64,000 nucleotides of DNA from assembly GCA_037349315.1 (NCBI GenBank), contig JBAIAC010000033.1:20974001-21038000 (forward strand), given 5' to 3'. Each line of letters starts with the position of its first letter. Within the stretch, counting starts at the first letter, position 1. A program made the translations under genes and the position numbers. This stretch comes from Chelydra serpentina (lineage: Eukaryota; Chordata; Testudines; Chelydridae). This document shows positions 1 to 10,600 of this stretch, in pieces. The notes under the pieces were generated by a model, which ran no database searches, was not told where the DNA came from, and saw only the letters and a program-made list of their open reading frames with translations.

Positions 1-747
1 TCCTGGCGGAATGGTCATGACTATTTATAAATGGCTGGGCTGTTGGATGTTAGACCTTAATATTCACCAGCACGCACATGCTGGTAAGCTTACTGCCTGC
101 AGAAATAGATTGAGTGTACTTTTTCTGTAACTCAGCTTGTATCTGTTGCTCCAGCTCCATGGGATCCACTGCGGTGAAGTGGGGCGGGCCCACATCCTCC
201 TATCTCCTGCCACCCCAATCCTCGGGTGTCAGACTCCCCACCTTGGGCCAGAAGGGCTGTGTAAGTCTACTGTCTGCCAAGCTAGGACGCCAGACTCGGT
301 TGGTGTTCACCCTTACCTGAACCCCTAGACTATTTGGGTGCTCACCCCTGCTCTGCTCCGCCCCAGAGCCTAGACTGCATGTTTGCTGGCTGCCTTAGCC
401 TACATGTTGAGACTAAAGTCTCCTCCCTGCTCTGCCCTGCCCCAGTTGGCCAGAGCCTGCACTCTTAATTGCTTTCCGACCCGGCCAAGAGGCTGTGGGC
501 TAAAGATTGCTCACTGCTTTGCCCTGCCTGAGGGGCCGAGAGCACCAGACTGTCTCTGCTAGTTTACCTCTGCTAGGTGGCTACAGGATTACAGATTGTG
601 TGTGGTTCGGCCCCAGCAGTGAGGCCCAAGCCCCAGGGTTATTGCCTAATACAGTGAGGCGGAGTGGCCTCCCTCCTCACTTGAGGCGGGTGAGGGACCA
701 CTACACCCACTTACACTACCACTTTATTTCACTGCTCTGTGTGGCCT
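1..747. other. SLC27A2 intron 4, unclassified moderately GC-rich sequence
   Basis: No gene is seen. Between about 340 and 560 the motif CTGCTCTGCCCTGCC recurs loosely at roughly 90 bp spacing, suggesting a degraded repetitive element. Open frames here lack codon bias or family similarity. Confidence 0.4.
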
Positions 748-988
748 TGTTAAGATTCCCTCCCCACTCTGAACTCTACGGTACAGACATGGGGACACGC
801 ATGAAAGACCAGTTTAGGTTAAAAACTTCCCAATACACTAATGTTCAATCGCTGCCACCACCAAGTGCTTTAGCAAAGAATCAGGGAAGGGACCACTTGG
901 AGTCCTATTTCCCCAAAATATCCCCGCAAGCCTTACACCCCCTTTCCTGGGGAGGCTTGAGAATAAACAAGATGAGCACAGACCAGCC

Positions 989-1018
989 TTGGGTTTTTAG
1001 AACTCTAAAAACCCAATC
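989..1018 (+). repeat. 30 bp hairpin direct repeat, copy A
   Basis: Identical over 30 bases to 1845-1874. The first 28 bases form a perfect inverted repeat: arms TTGGGTTTTTAG and CTAAAAACCCAA with loop AACT. The flanking bases differ between copies, so the repeat is exactly 30 bp. Confidence 0.9.
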
Positions 1019-1844
1019 CAAAGATGCTGAATCCTATGTGCTTCGGGCGATGATAATTCCTGTGTTAAATAATTAAAACAAAGCTGTGTGTAGGTTTTCT
1101 TTTAAAGTCTGATCTTCATATATAGATAGGGTGACAAGACAGCAAGTTTGAAAAATCAGGACAGGGGGTGAGGGGTAATAGGAGCCTATATAAGAAAAAG
1201 ACCCCAAAATTGGGACTGACCCTATAAAATCGGGATATCTGGTCACCCTATATATGGACCGCCACCACTACCGAGTAACACCCATAGGAAAGCTGGCTTC
1301 CCCCACGAAATGCCACTCAATTACACTACCCTATCATTTGCATGAGTATAATTCTTTCCCTTGGCTTCAATTTCAGCCTTGCAAATTTCTCAGTTTATGT
1401 AAGATTCCCAGTATTTTCATTAACATGTCAGTTAGCGGTTCAGCTGTTTTTGCCTGTGCTGCTAACATCACTGAGGACCTTCACCCTTCTAGGAATTTGC
1501 AACTGACCTGTAATCAGGTGGCAAAGCTGCCACCAGCTATCCGAGTCCTTGAGACCTTGGTTAAACTCAATATGGCTTGTGATTCCTTTGTAGTCTATGA
1601 TTAAACAGGGCATGATTGCCAAAGGATAAAATTCAGTGAACTATGAGCAACTATAAACGAACCTATTTATGTTAATAGCAAACCCCATGTTGCAACCAGA
1701 GTAGTGACTTGTACATCAAATATATTAAGGCATGGAGTGGGGAAGAGTTAGCCACTTGTTAACTAATCTAGATAGCTGTCAGAACCATTGTTATCACAAT
1801 CAGGAGTTCTTGGGGAGGAGGATACTTGCAGTGGTTTTAAGAAT
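1019..1844. other. Non-LTR sequence inserted into the solo LTR
   Basis: 826 bp between the two 30 bp hairpin copies. It contains a hAT-like MITE (1127-1250). The rest resembles no repeat family that I recognise, and it has no poly(A) tail or terminal inverted repeats. No supportable gene. Confidence 0.6.
1127..1250. mobile_element. hAT-like MITE, TAGGGTGACC family
   Basis: Terminal inverted repeats TAGGGTGACAAGA and TCTGGTCACCCTA. Flanks TATATAGA and TATATGGA form an imperfect 8 bp target duplication. Body similar to the copy at 28006. Non-coding. Confidence 0.8.
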
Positions 1845-1874
1845 TTGGGTTTTTAGAACTCTAAAAACCCAATC
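1845..1874 (+). repeat. 30 bp hairpin direct repeat, copy B
   Basis: Second identical copy of the hairpin at 989-1018. Together the copies bracket 826 bp that is not part of the LTR. Confidence 0.9.
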
Positions 1875-2372
1875 AGATTCTTTAATAAACAGAACTTTAT
1901 TAGAAGAACAAAAGAAAAAGATAAAAGAACAACTTTGTAAGATCAGAATGGAAGATAATCTCACAGGCAGTCAGAGTCAAAACATAGAGAATTCCTCTAG
2001 GCAAAACCTTAAGTTAAAGAAAGATGCAACAAAAACAGGAATACACATTCCCTTAAGCACAGCGAATTTCACAAGCCAAAAACAAAAGAAAATTTAACGC
2101 ATTTCTAGCTAAATTACTTACTAACTCTATAGGAGTTGGATTGCTTACTTCCTTGATCTGTCTCTGGCAGACACCCCACACAGACAAACAAAAGCCTTTT
2201 CCCCCAACCTCAGATTTGAAAGTATCTTGTCCCTTCATTGGTTCTTGGTCAGGTGCCAGCCCGGTCAGGTGCCAGCCAGGTTACTGGAGTTTTTTAAACC
2301 CCTTACAGGTAAGAGGATTTTATAGTACTGTATCAGAGCCTCTTATATTTCCTTTATATTTATGACAGGCCT

Positions 2373-3815
2373 AGAAACTGTAATGAAGAAATAGTATTCG
2401 GGACCAGCGATCCCAATTACACCCTAAACCCAGAGTAACTCCATTGATTTCAGTGAAGTTATTCCCTATTCATAGCCATGTACTTGTCCTACATAGTCCA
2501 GCAAGTCCTACATAGTTGATACCCTACACACACAAAAATCCAAACAAACAGCAAGAAACCTCAGGCCTGATTTTGCATGCAGACACAGAATGGGGGGAGG
2601 TTTCACCATCTTTACACTGCTTCTATTCTATGGCTCCTCTACCTCTAACCACTACACAGGTACCTGTGGCCCCATAGAATATGACAGAAAATGCAGATGG
2701 GTTATTTAGCACATATCGTGCTGGACTATGAGTATCTCAAAGATTGTGCTACTATGCCAGACGAGTGAAGCACTCCCTCAATCTGGTTATTTGGGGAACT
2801 TTTCACTAACCCTTTAATCTGTGATGGTCACATGACTATCCTGGTCTAATGTTTCTTGCCTGTGAAAACTGATTCTAGCCAAGTCCAAATGTTAAATGAC
2901 CAGCTCCTTGATTTCCCCATGGGACCTTTCGTGTTTGGTCTGCAGCTAGCTAGATTATAGCAGGTGTGAGCTTCCCCCATTCATTGTTATGGCACATGAA
3001 GCTCAGAGCATAGTTATGACGTGTTCATATTGTAGTACTCAGTCAAGATTGTGCAAAAGAAATGCCCACTTTAAGTCGGTGGTAGTTTAGTTTGAAAGAC
3101 ATTTCATGTTAATCTAAATTAGCCTGTAAACTCCTTTGGCCAAGGATCTTGTCTTGATTCTGTATCAGTAAAACTCTGTGCAAAGTGCTTTTAGATATTT
3201 CCACACGAGGAACTATCTAAAAAGATGTAAAATAATATATTGCAACAAAATAGTCATTATTTTAAAAATAATAATTTTAAAAAATATTGAAAATGTGGAT
3301 GGGTCAAATATTAAACCAAGGCCCATCTGCTTTTCACTTTATGCTTTTTGTTTTTATAAATTGAGTCTTCACAATATGGAGAGCATGTTACATACTTGCT
3401 AATGTCAAAACAGATTTCTATGTCCTTTGCACTAATGGGAGAATACATTGTAAAGTGTGAGCAGTAAAGTAGACAATGGGAAAATGAGTCAGTCCATATA
3501 AGCAGATATTAACTGAAGGGGTTTCTTCTCCTCTCAGTATTAAAATAAAATAAATATATTGCATTATCGTTAATGGGAATTCTTTGGCTAAGACCTCCAA
3601 GAACACAGATTCATTTACTGGGACTTGATTCTGAAACTAGGCAACAGCTTTTAACAAAGAAACAACGGCTTTGCTCCGACATGCCCCATCCTCTTTCTTC
3701 CCCTTCCAAATGCTCCTCCCTTCTTCCTCTTATGCTGGGGGGTGGAGGGGCTTATTGCGCAGGGATAAGCCATCTCAGTGCTGGAGGAATTCCCCAGTTG
3801 CAATCTCTGCACACT
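2373..3815. other. Intronic sequence without recognised elements
   Basis: AT-rich DNA between the solo LTR and the MITEs at 3.8 kb, still within the SLC27A2 intron. I see no exon, RNA gene or clear repeat. Confidence 0.5.
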
Positions 3816-3816
3816 C

Positions 3817-4068
3817 AGTATGTCTAGACTGCAAAAAAACCCACCAGGGCAGCGAGTCTCAGAGCCTGGGTCAAATGACACGAGCTCACAGAGCTCAAGC
3901 TACAGGGCTAAAAACAGCAGTGTAGACATTCCCGCTTGGGCTGGAGCTCAGGCTTTGAGATCCACCCCCCTTGCCAGGTTTCAGAGCCTGGGCTCCGGCC
4001 TGAGCCCGAATGTCTACACTGCTCTATTTAGTCCTATAGCACAAGCCCAAGCCAGCTAACCTGGACTC
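3817..4068. mobile_element. MITE-like repeat with GTGTAGACATTC motifs
   Basis: Repeated and inverted motifs are GTCTAGACTGC near 3825, GCAGTGTAGACATTC near 3919 and GAATGTCTACACTGC near 4009. The body is rich in GAGCTCAGG and CTGGGCTCC blocks. It is a type I associate with turtle DNA-transposon MITEs; boundaries are approximate. Confidence 0.5.
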
Positions 4069-4070
4069 TA

Positions 4071-4349
4071 AGGCCATGTCTACACTAGGAAGCTTACAGT
4101 GGCACAGCTGTAACAGTACAGCTGCCCTGCTGTAAGATCGTTTTATGTAGTCACTCCATGTCAACGCTCCCAGCAACATAAGTAAACCAACTCCAACGAG
4201 CGGCAGTAGCGGGAGAGAGTCTCCCTCCGACAGTGCTGTCCACACCAGCGCTTCTGTTGGTGTAATTTACGTCACTCAGAGCAGTGTTTTTTTCATATCC
4301 CCGAGTGACATACGTTATATCGACAAAAGTGCTAGGGTAGACATAGCCT
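4071..4349. mobile_element. MITE with AGGCCATGTCTACACTA termini
   Basis: The left end AGGCCATGTCTACACTA pairs with a right end that is its complement at 15 of 17 positions. Flanked by TA on both sides (4069-4070, 4350-4351). About 279 bp, non-coding. It lies 219 bp left of SLC27A2 exon 4, in the following intron. Confidence 0.7.
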
Positions 4350-4567
4350 TAGATTCGCTGCCAGAGGGTTCGCTGCCCCCCCCAGTGCTGATTTACCATA
4401 GGCAGTTCAAAATGAACTTGGCAGAACAGCGAATCTGGCTCCTGGGTTAATCTGTGGAACATCTGAGGCTTGTTATAGTCCATTAAAATATTCGAAGTAT
4501 TACACAGGTAATCCAGACGATATTTATAATCAGTTTGCAAAAAATTCTGATGCATAGAAGAAATTAC

Positions 4568-4692
4568 CTTTGGCATGTTGCATAAATACCGAAGCAGCTC
4601 CCCAATATATAGGATGACTGTTGCGTTGTATTTCCTGCAGTCAACCCAAAACTGGCTGGCTGAAAATTTGGAGCGTAGAGCTAAGGTTGCAC
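4568..4692 (-). CDS. SLC27A2: SLC27A2 coding exon 4 (residues 283-324)
   Basis: Too short and split to stand out as a long reading frame. In gene sense the acceptor is TGTAG|GTGCAACC and the donor AAAG|GTAATTTC. It encodes [20 protein letters not shown] and continues to [14 protein letters not shown], a near match to the corresponding human SLC27A2 exon. 125 bases, leaving in phase 0. Exon 5 is not found between here and position 1, so it must lie beyond the left edge. Confidence 0.92.
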
Positions 4693-7600
4693 CTACACAA
4701 AGAAGAAAAAGGGGGAAATAATAGAATTGGCCTATAACAAATAGATTGTGAGGAAATGGTACAATTTCCTTAGTAGTTTCAGTGATGAGTTCAGGAAACT
4801 TGCAGGAGGACAGATATATAACTTCATCTTCAGAGTGTGTGACCCTTTCCTAAAATAAATTCAGGTACAATCCATAGCCAGGAGGTAGCTTTATCCTTTA
4901 ATTCTGTCCATCAGAAAGTATGGGAGTATTCATAGTGGATGAACTTCGTGGCACGCCGCACCATGTAACCCCTGTGGTTGTGCTGCACAGGAGGAGCTGT
5001 CTGTGACAGACATTGCAGGTGCATGAAGTATCTTCGAGGGGGATCACATTGTATGAAGTTGATCAGTGGTTTCTGTCAGTGGGTTCTCACTGTTGGCCAG
5101 CACTTGTATGGAACCTCAGCGGGGTGTGTGTGTGTGTGAGTGTGTGTGAGAGTGAGATAGCAACTCACCCAGGCTGTAAACACTTGCAGAGAGGTACTAC
5201 ACCCAGGGAGGTTTCCCTATACTGTTTCAAACTGAGTGTTCCACAGACAAAGAGAAAGAAAGGGCTTTTGGTATAAAAAGGCTGAGTCTGAAGGGCTTTC
5301 TTTTTGATACAGCAAACAGACAAGACCTTCTGCCCAGAGGGGGCCCCAACCCTTGTGGAAGGGTTGGAAAGACTTTGGCTTACAAAGGCCTCATAAGACC
5401 TGTGGATAGGAACTTTTATTATTTTTTATGCTTTCTCTGTAATGCTTTTGCCCTTAGGAGAAGTGTATTTTGCTTTGTGAGGGCTGGTCGGTAACTGGTA
5501 TACACGCTTGTAGCCCCTGGAGAAAGGGTAACCACAGAGGCTAGATTCTGGTTGTTCTGGGGAAATCTCAATGAGGTGCAGAGGGACTGCAAGCGTAAAG
5601 CCCCAGTCTGAAGGGAGGATGATGCAGGTCTCCATCCAAGAGAGGTGATGGCTAGGAAGCCTGAAGCGTCTAAGTGGGAGCCTTCAATGGAGACTAGGAG
5701 TGGAGTCAAAGGTGCAGTTAACCCGAAAACTCTGACACTGCCACCCTGTAGGGCTGGAAAGCTGACTCTGGGTATGAATGTTGCTGTTTCTTCCCATATG
5801 CACAGTAACTCATTTACATGTAAGGTGCACTGTACCTTGCATGATGCATCCATGAACTCCAATCAGGAGGGCAGCACTGTGATACAGTGGCAGGGCGTTA
5901 TACACAATGTCCTCAGAGGTCACGCCACTTGTAATGAACAAACCACAAGCTAACAGCATGCGTTCGTGAGTAATCACTGCAGCCTTTGGAAGACCTATGT
6001 AAAGACAATAGAAAAGGTGTGCTGTTTCATATGATTGGTGCACCTAACGACCAAGGTGGTTCGCACAGGGACATCCCTTAGCAGAAGAGTTATTAAAGGG
6101 GATACTCTATATCCTCATAAAGATCAGAAGCTAGAAGTTGATAAAGTACAGATAGAAACTAAAGAGAAATAGTCAAATGAAAAAGAGTCCTGTTCATTTA
6201 CATCATGTGAAGGCATACAGCTAAATATCGACAAGATTTATAATTGCTTGTATACAATTGCTAGACATCCAAATACTAAGATGGCTTAACCTAAAGGCCT
6301 GCTATTGAATGATGATATTTATATAATAGGTATCACAGAAACTTGAGGGGACAATGATAATCAATGGGACGTGGTAGTACCAGGATGCAAAATATATAGG
6401 AATGCCAGAGTAGGTCACGCTGATGGGGGAGTGGCACTGTCTATGAAAGAAAGTTTAGAGTTAACTATAGTAAAATATGGTACAGTTTGATTACTTTAAG
6501 ATACAATTTGATTCACATACAACTTGGAAGACATTTACTTCCAAACGTGCTCTCAATAGTTAATGGGCACCATCGCCTTGAAATCTAGTCAATTAAAACA
6601 AAAAGGAGTTAAAAATAGCATCTAGGACTATATCTGTCTCAGAGTCCCACTGCCAATTTTGGAGAGTGGACAGTCACATCTGCCTATTTTTTTCCAAATG
6701 TTCTTCTTCCCGCATTGATGTGTTAGATGATCCACACAAACAAGGGAAACTGAGGGTACACAAAGTGCTTTCAAATGCCCAAAGAAAAGAAAAAGCAAAG
6801 AAAAACATATTTTTCTCTAATCTCTTTCATTTCCAGAAATCTTGGGTTTACTTGTAACAGTAACAGGTAAAATATTTTCAGACAGAAATGGGATTTTGAA
6901 GATGATTTGTAAGAATTACTAAGCAGAAAAAAGGAAAATTAAAATCTCACTCTAATCATTTCTTTCTCTTCTCTCTCTCCCCGCCCCCTCCCCATCGATG
7001 TAATGGGGTTATCTGACAAACATCACATTACCTGTAGTCCCAGAGGTATAAATATACATGGCAGGAGATTTAGAATTGACATTTGATCTCCAAGAGTGTG
7101 GAATAGGCTCATCTGAAACAACTTCCATTTTGTCAATGAAGCTGTCAACCCCTTCTGTATCGGACGTCCTGCTTAGGTAGAAGACTCTTACGTTTTCTTC
7201 TTTCAGGGCTGGCAATATTTCTTCAACAGCTGCTTTCAATTCTTATGGAGCAAAGAAAATAGAAAATAATTCTAAGAAAATTTTGCATGGCCGAATTTGT
7301 GTCCCAAGTTTTGCCTTAGGAGATTTTGTATTTAACTGCACTCAGGAATGATTCATGCCTATGTTGGTTCAGTGTCTAACGAAAGGACTGCGGCCATGGT
7401 TACACTATAGTGACACAGCTACACTGCCGCAGCTGTGCTGCATGGTGCAGCAGTATAGAAGCTTTCGACATCAACAGAAGTGGTTTTTCCCTTGATGTAG
7501 ATAATCCACCTGTTCGGGAGCTGCTACCACAGTGAGGGTTAGGTCAGCCTAACTACATTGCACAGGGCATGAAGTTTTTCACAGCCCTGACCAATGTAAT

Positions 7601-10600
7601 TTGGTCAGTCTCAATTTTAGGTGTAGACCAGGCCGAAGGAAAAACACTTTGTGCCTCCCTGATCCTGGGGCTGACTCAATTGTCAGTACAGGTTAGCTCA
7701 CCTTTGAGAAGTATGGGCCTTGCAAGAACCAGGGAGTAGGAAAGCCCCAGACACACCTCCTCCTGCCTGCAGCCACCAGGGACATGATCCCTGGGATGGG
7801 GGAGGAATATATAGCTGGCCTAGTCAGCTCTGTGTCTGCTGAGTGGGACTCATGCTGAGGGTGTTCCCCAGGGAGGCTTACAGCCTCTTTGCGGCCGCTT
7901 TGTGCCAGATAGGGGATGGATAAAATGGCCACTGAAGGTTGGTGAATTTCCCCTTTCGAGGGAAATACACTCCTGTGCAGAGTTCCCCCACCAGGCCTAC
8001 TTACGTCCCACCCATCCTTCGTTCAAAGGTGAATTTCATCCACAGTGAGCCCGGATGCAAAAGAAAAAAATAGTAGAAATTTACAATAAAAAGGGTCCAG
8101 TGTGAGAAATGACAATGCACGGGCTCTCTATATTTACAGCATGACGTTTACTTGCTCACTTGCTCTCTTAGAAAAATAAGATTATCTACTTTGGCTGGTA
8201 TAGTCAACAGTGTCTTGGCTGGTTTCTTGCAACTCAGAGTCCTCCTTTAAACAGCGAATGGCTATACGCGTGAAAACAGAAAAGACTGTCTAAATTTTCA
8301 TAATGTTGGGTGGAAGCTGACAAGCACACTGCAAAGCAAACAAAAAGACCTTTCAAATCACGGGTGTGACAATTTCCCTTTGAACTAGCAAGTTCAGATC
8401 ATTTAACATGGACCCTCATCACCAATTTCACTCAGCAACTGCTTCAGGCTTTCATTCTCAAAACAGCTTGAAGCAGGGGGGAGAAGGAATCACAGACTCA
8501 TGTTGTAGAAAGAATAATTTACAGGAATCAAACTGTAAAACTCACACACAAATCAAACCAGAGAACATTCACACCCAGGGACAAATTGGGGTTGATTTAC
8601 TCACATAAACGCTCCCACGGAAGTCAAGTCAATGGGAGTTTTATGTGAGCAAGGGGAGGAAAATTTGGCCCCATGCACATGCTATCAAATCTGCTGATGT
8701 GTAGAGACACAAACCAGATTCTCAGCGGGTGTAAACTGTCATAGCTCCATTGACTTCAATGGATGTCTTGAGGGCTGTCCTAATCTGTGCTGAGTGTCAA
8801 GATTCAGTGGGTAGAAGCTGTGTTGATTTCTATGGAGTTACATCAATTTACACCAGCTGAGAATCTGGCCCCACCTTTTTAGCATGTTTTATAGCAGGAA
8901 ATATATGTTTGAAATGTCTGAACAAAACCCTGACACACTCTCCAATTTGATGTCTACAGTTAACTTACATAGTGCTTTAACTTTTATATCACTAAAACCA
9001 AAAGTGAGAGATTACTTGTAAGAAGTAGCTGGTTTATGTAGTGCCGATATAAATGAGTCAGTATTCTCTGCAGGAGACTGACTCAATATCCCAGGGACTT
9101 TTTTCTTCACCCAAAGGACCTAATTCTTGCACAAGCCATTTCTTAGATGTTCATGTAATTTGCAAGAGTCCTTTCATTTAATTTATATCAATCCTTTCCC
9201 CAAGTCTTGAAATGTTGCAAAAGCTGGCTGTGTGCATTCTTCTTGTGTGGAAATGCCATCAAAAGCGTTGGAATTGTTCCTAATATGCAACCTACTGTTG
9301 GATTCAGCAACCCAACCTGCTGTATCCCAAAACAAAGAGATCTGCCATTCACTTTGAATTTAGCAACTGGGATTGCTATTATTGGAACCAATATTACTAG
9401 GGTAGTTGCCTGTCAATGTTCTTGGGAATGGTATTTATAAATATACCAGGCCAAGGCCCAGACTGTAAAAGTTTGCTCCCCTCACAGAAAAGCTACCCCC
9501 AAATCTGGCAGGTTGCAGGGCCATCCGTGTGGAGACCCCGGACCTCTGTTGCAACTCTGGCTCCCACCAACACCCCTGGCTTCCTGCTAGCACAAGTCCA
9601 AGGACTCCCCCGACCCTCCGTAGCCTCTTCTGGGGTTCAGGCAGGGGAACTAAAAATGGTTAATATGGCTTCAGGCTGCATGAACATTTTTTGACATCTT
9701 CGGCAGGACTGGAAGGGAGAATGATGTTCATTCAGGTGGCCTGCCCCTCCTCTTCCTGCCCACCCTCACTCCATCCCCTCCTTCTACATAGACCCTTGAC
9801 TGCATGGAGAATTGGGTTGGGTGGCAGGGAGGGGAATGCAGAGGCACTTGAACCCCTTTCTCCATGGAGGGTTTAATATAAGACCCCTCCACATGTAGAT
9901 CTAATGAGCCATGGTCTGGCACCAAACACCGATGTAAATACAATACACTCTACTCCTGTTCATAATTGAATCAGCATATTCCTTTGCAGAAACCTATTCA
10001 AAATATCCATGCAAGTAAATAACAATGGTCACACATGATACAGTTGTGATCAGAAGAGATTTACCTTTGACCTAGGGTAGCACAGAAATGCAGAGTAAAG
10101 GGCAAAACTCAAATCAGAGAAGAGAAAGTAAATGTTTAACAGAGGAGAAATCTGTCTTTTTTTTGTCCTCTCCTTATATTATTTTAACAACTGCCAGTAG
10201 TGACCACTACAGCTAAGGTTGGGAAAATGATGTCATTAATAACCCACTATTTTCAACCATTCAGCTTCCAAAAAAAATTCTCATTTTGAGCTGAAACCTC
10301 CTTTGTTTGGTCTTTTCCCAGAGCTGAATACTTTTTGGAAAAGTACATTTTCCTCTCCTAAACACTAGCTTTCTCCCATGGTGATAACTTAAAAATTGAT
10401 TAATTTTGAAAGTTCAAATGTAGCATGTACTTCATTCTCACTGAGGTATAGTCCCTGTGTTAGGCTTAGAAAGATTTGTTTTCGAGTTCATAAAATTTAG
10501 GAGCATTTAAACATCTGCGTAGAAATGGCCTTGACCCTGCAAATATTAATGCAGATACTCTATACATATATATAAGGCACCTGATGTCTAAGTAAATGCT

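Larger units (their letters stand above)
748..2367 (-). mobile_element. Solo LTR of a retroelement, interrupted by an 856 bp insertion
   Basis: In minus sense it begins TGTCATAAATATAAAGG and ends CTTAACA, so it has TG...CA termini. It is flanked by a perfect 5 bp duplication GGCCT (743-747 and 2368-2372). An AATAAA signal in minus sense lies near 1895-1900, and a TGGTGGTGGCAGCG-type motif lies further on (about 850). I recognise it as a common turtle LTR from memory. No internal coding region is present on either side, so it is a solo LTR. Without the insertion between the repeats at 989 and 1845 it would be about 764 bp. Confidence 0.75.

Noticed and set aside
507..1076. 189-codon frame near the left edge
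   Set aside because: It runs through the end of an LTR and the 30 bp hairpin repeat; its peptide has no recognisable domain.
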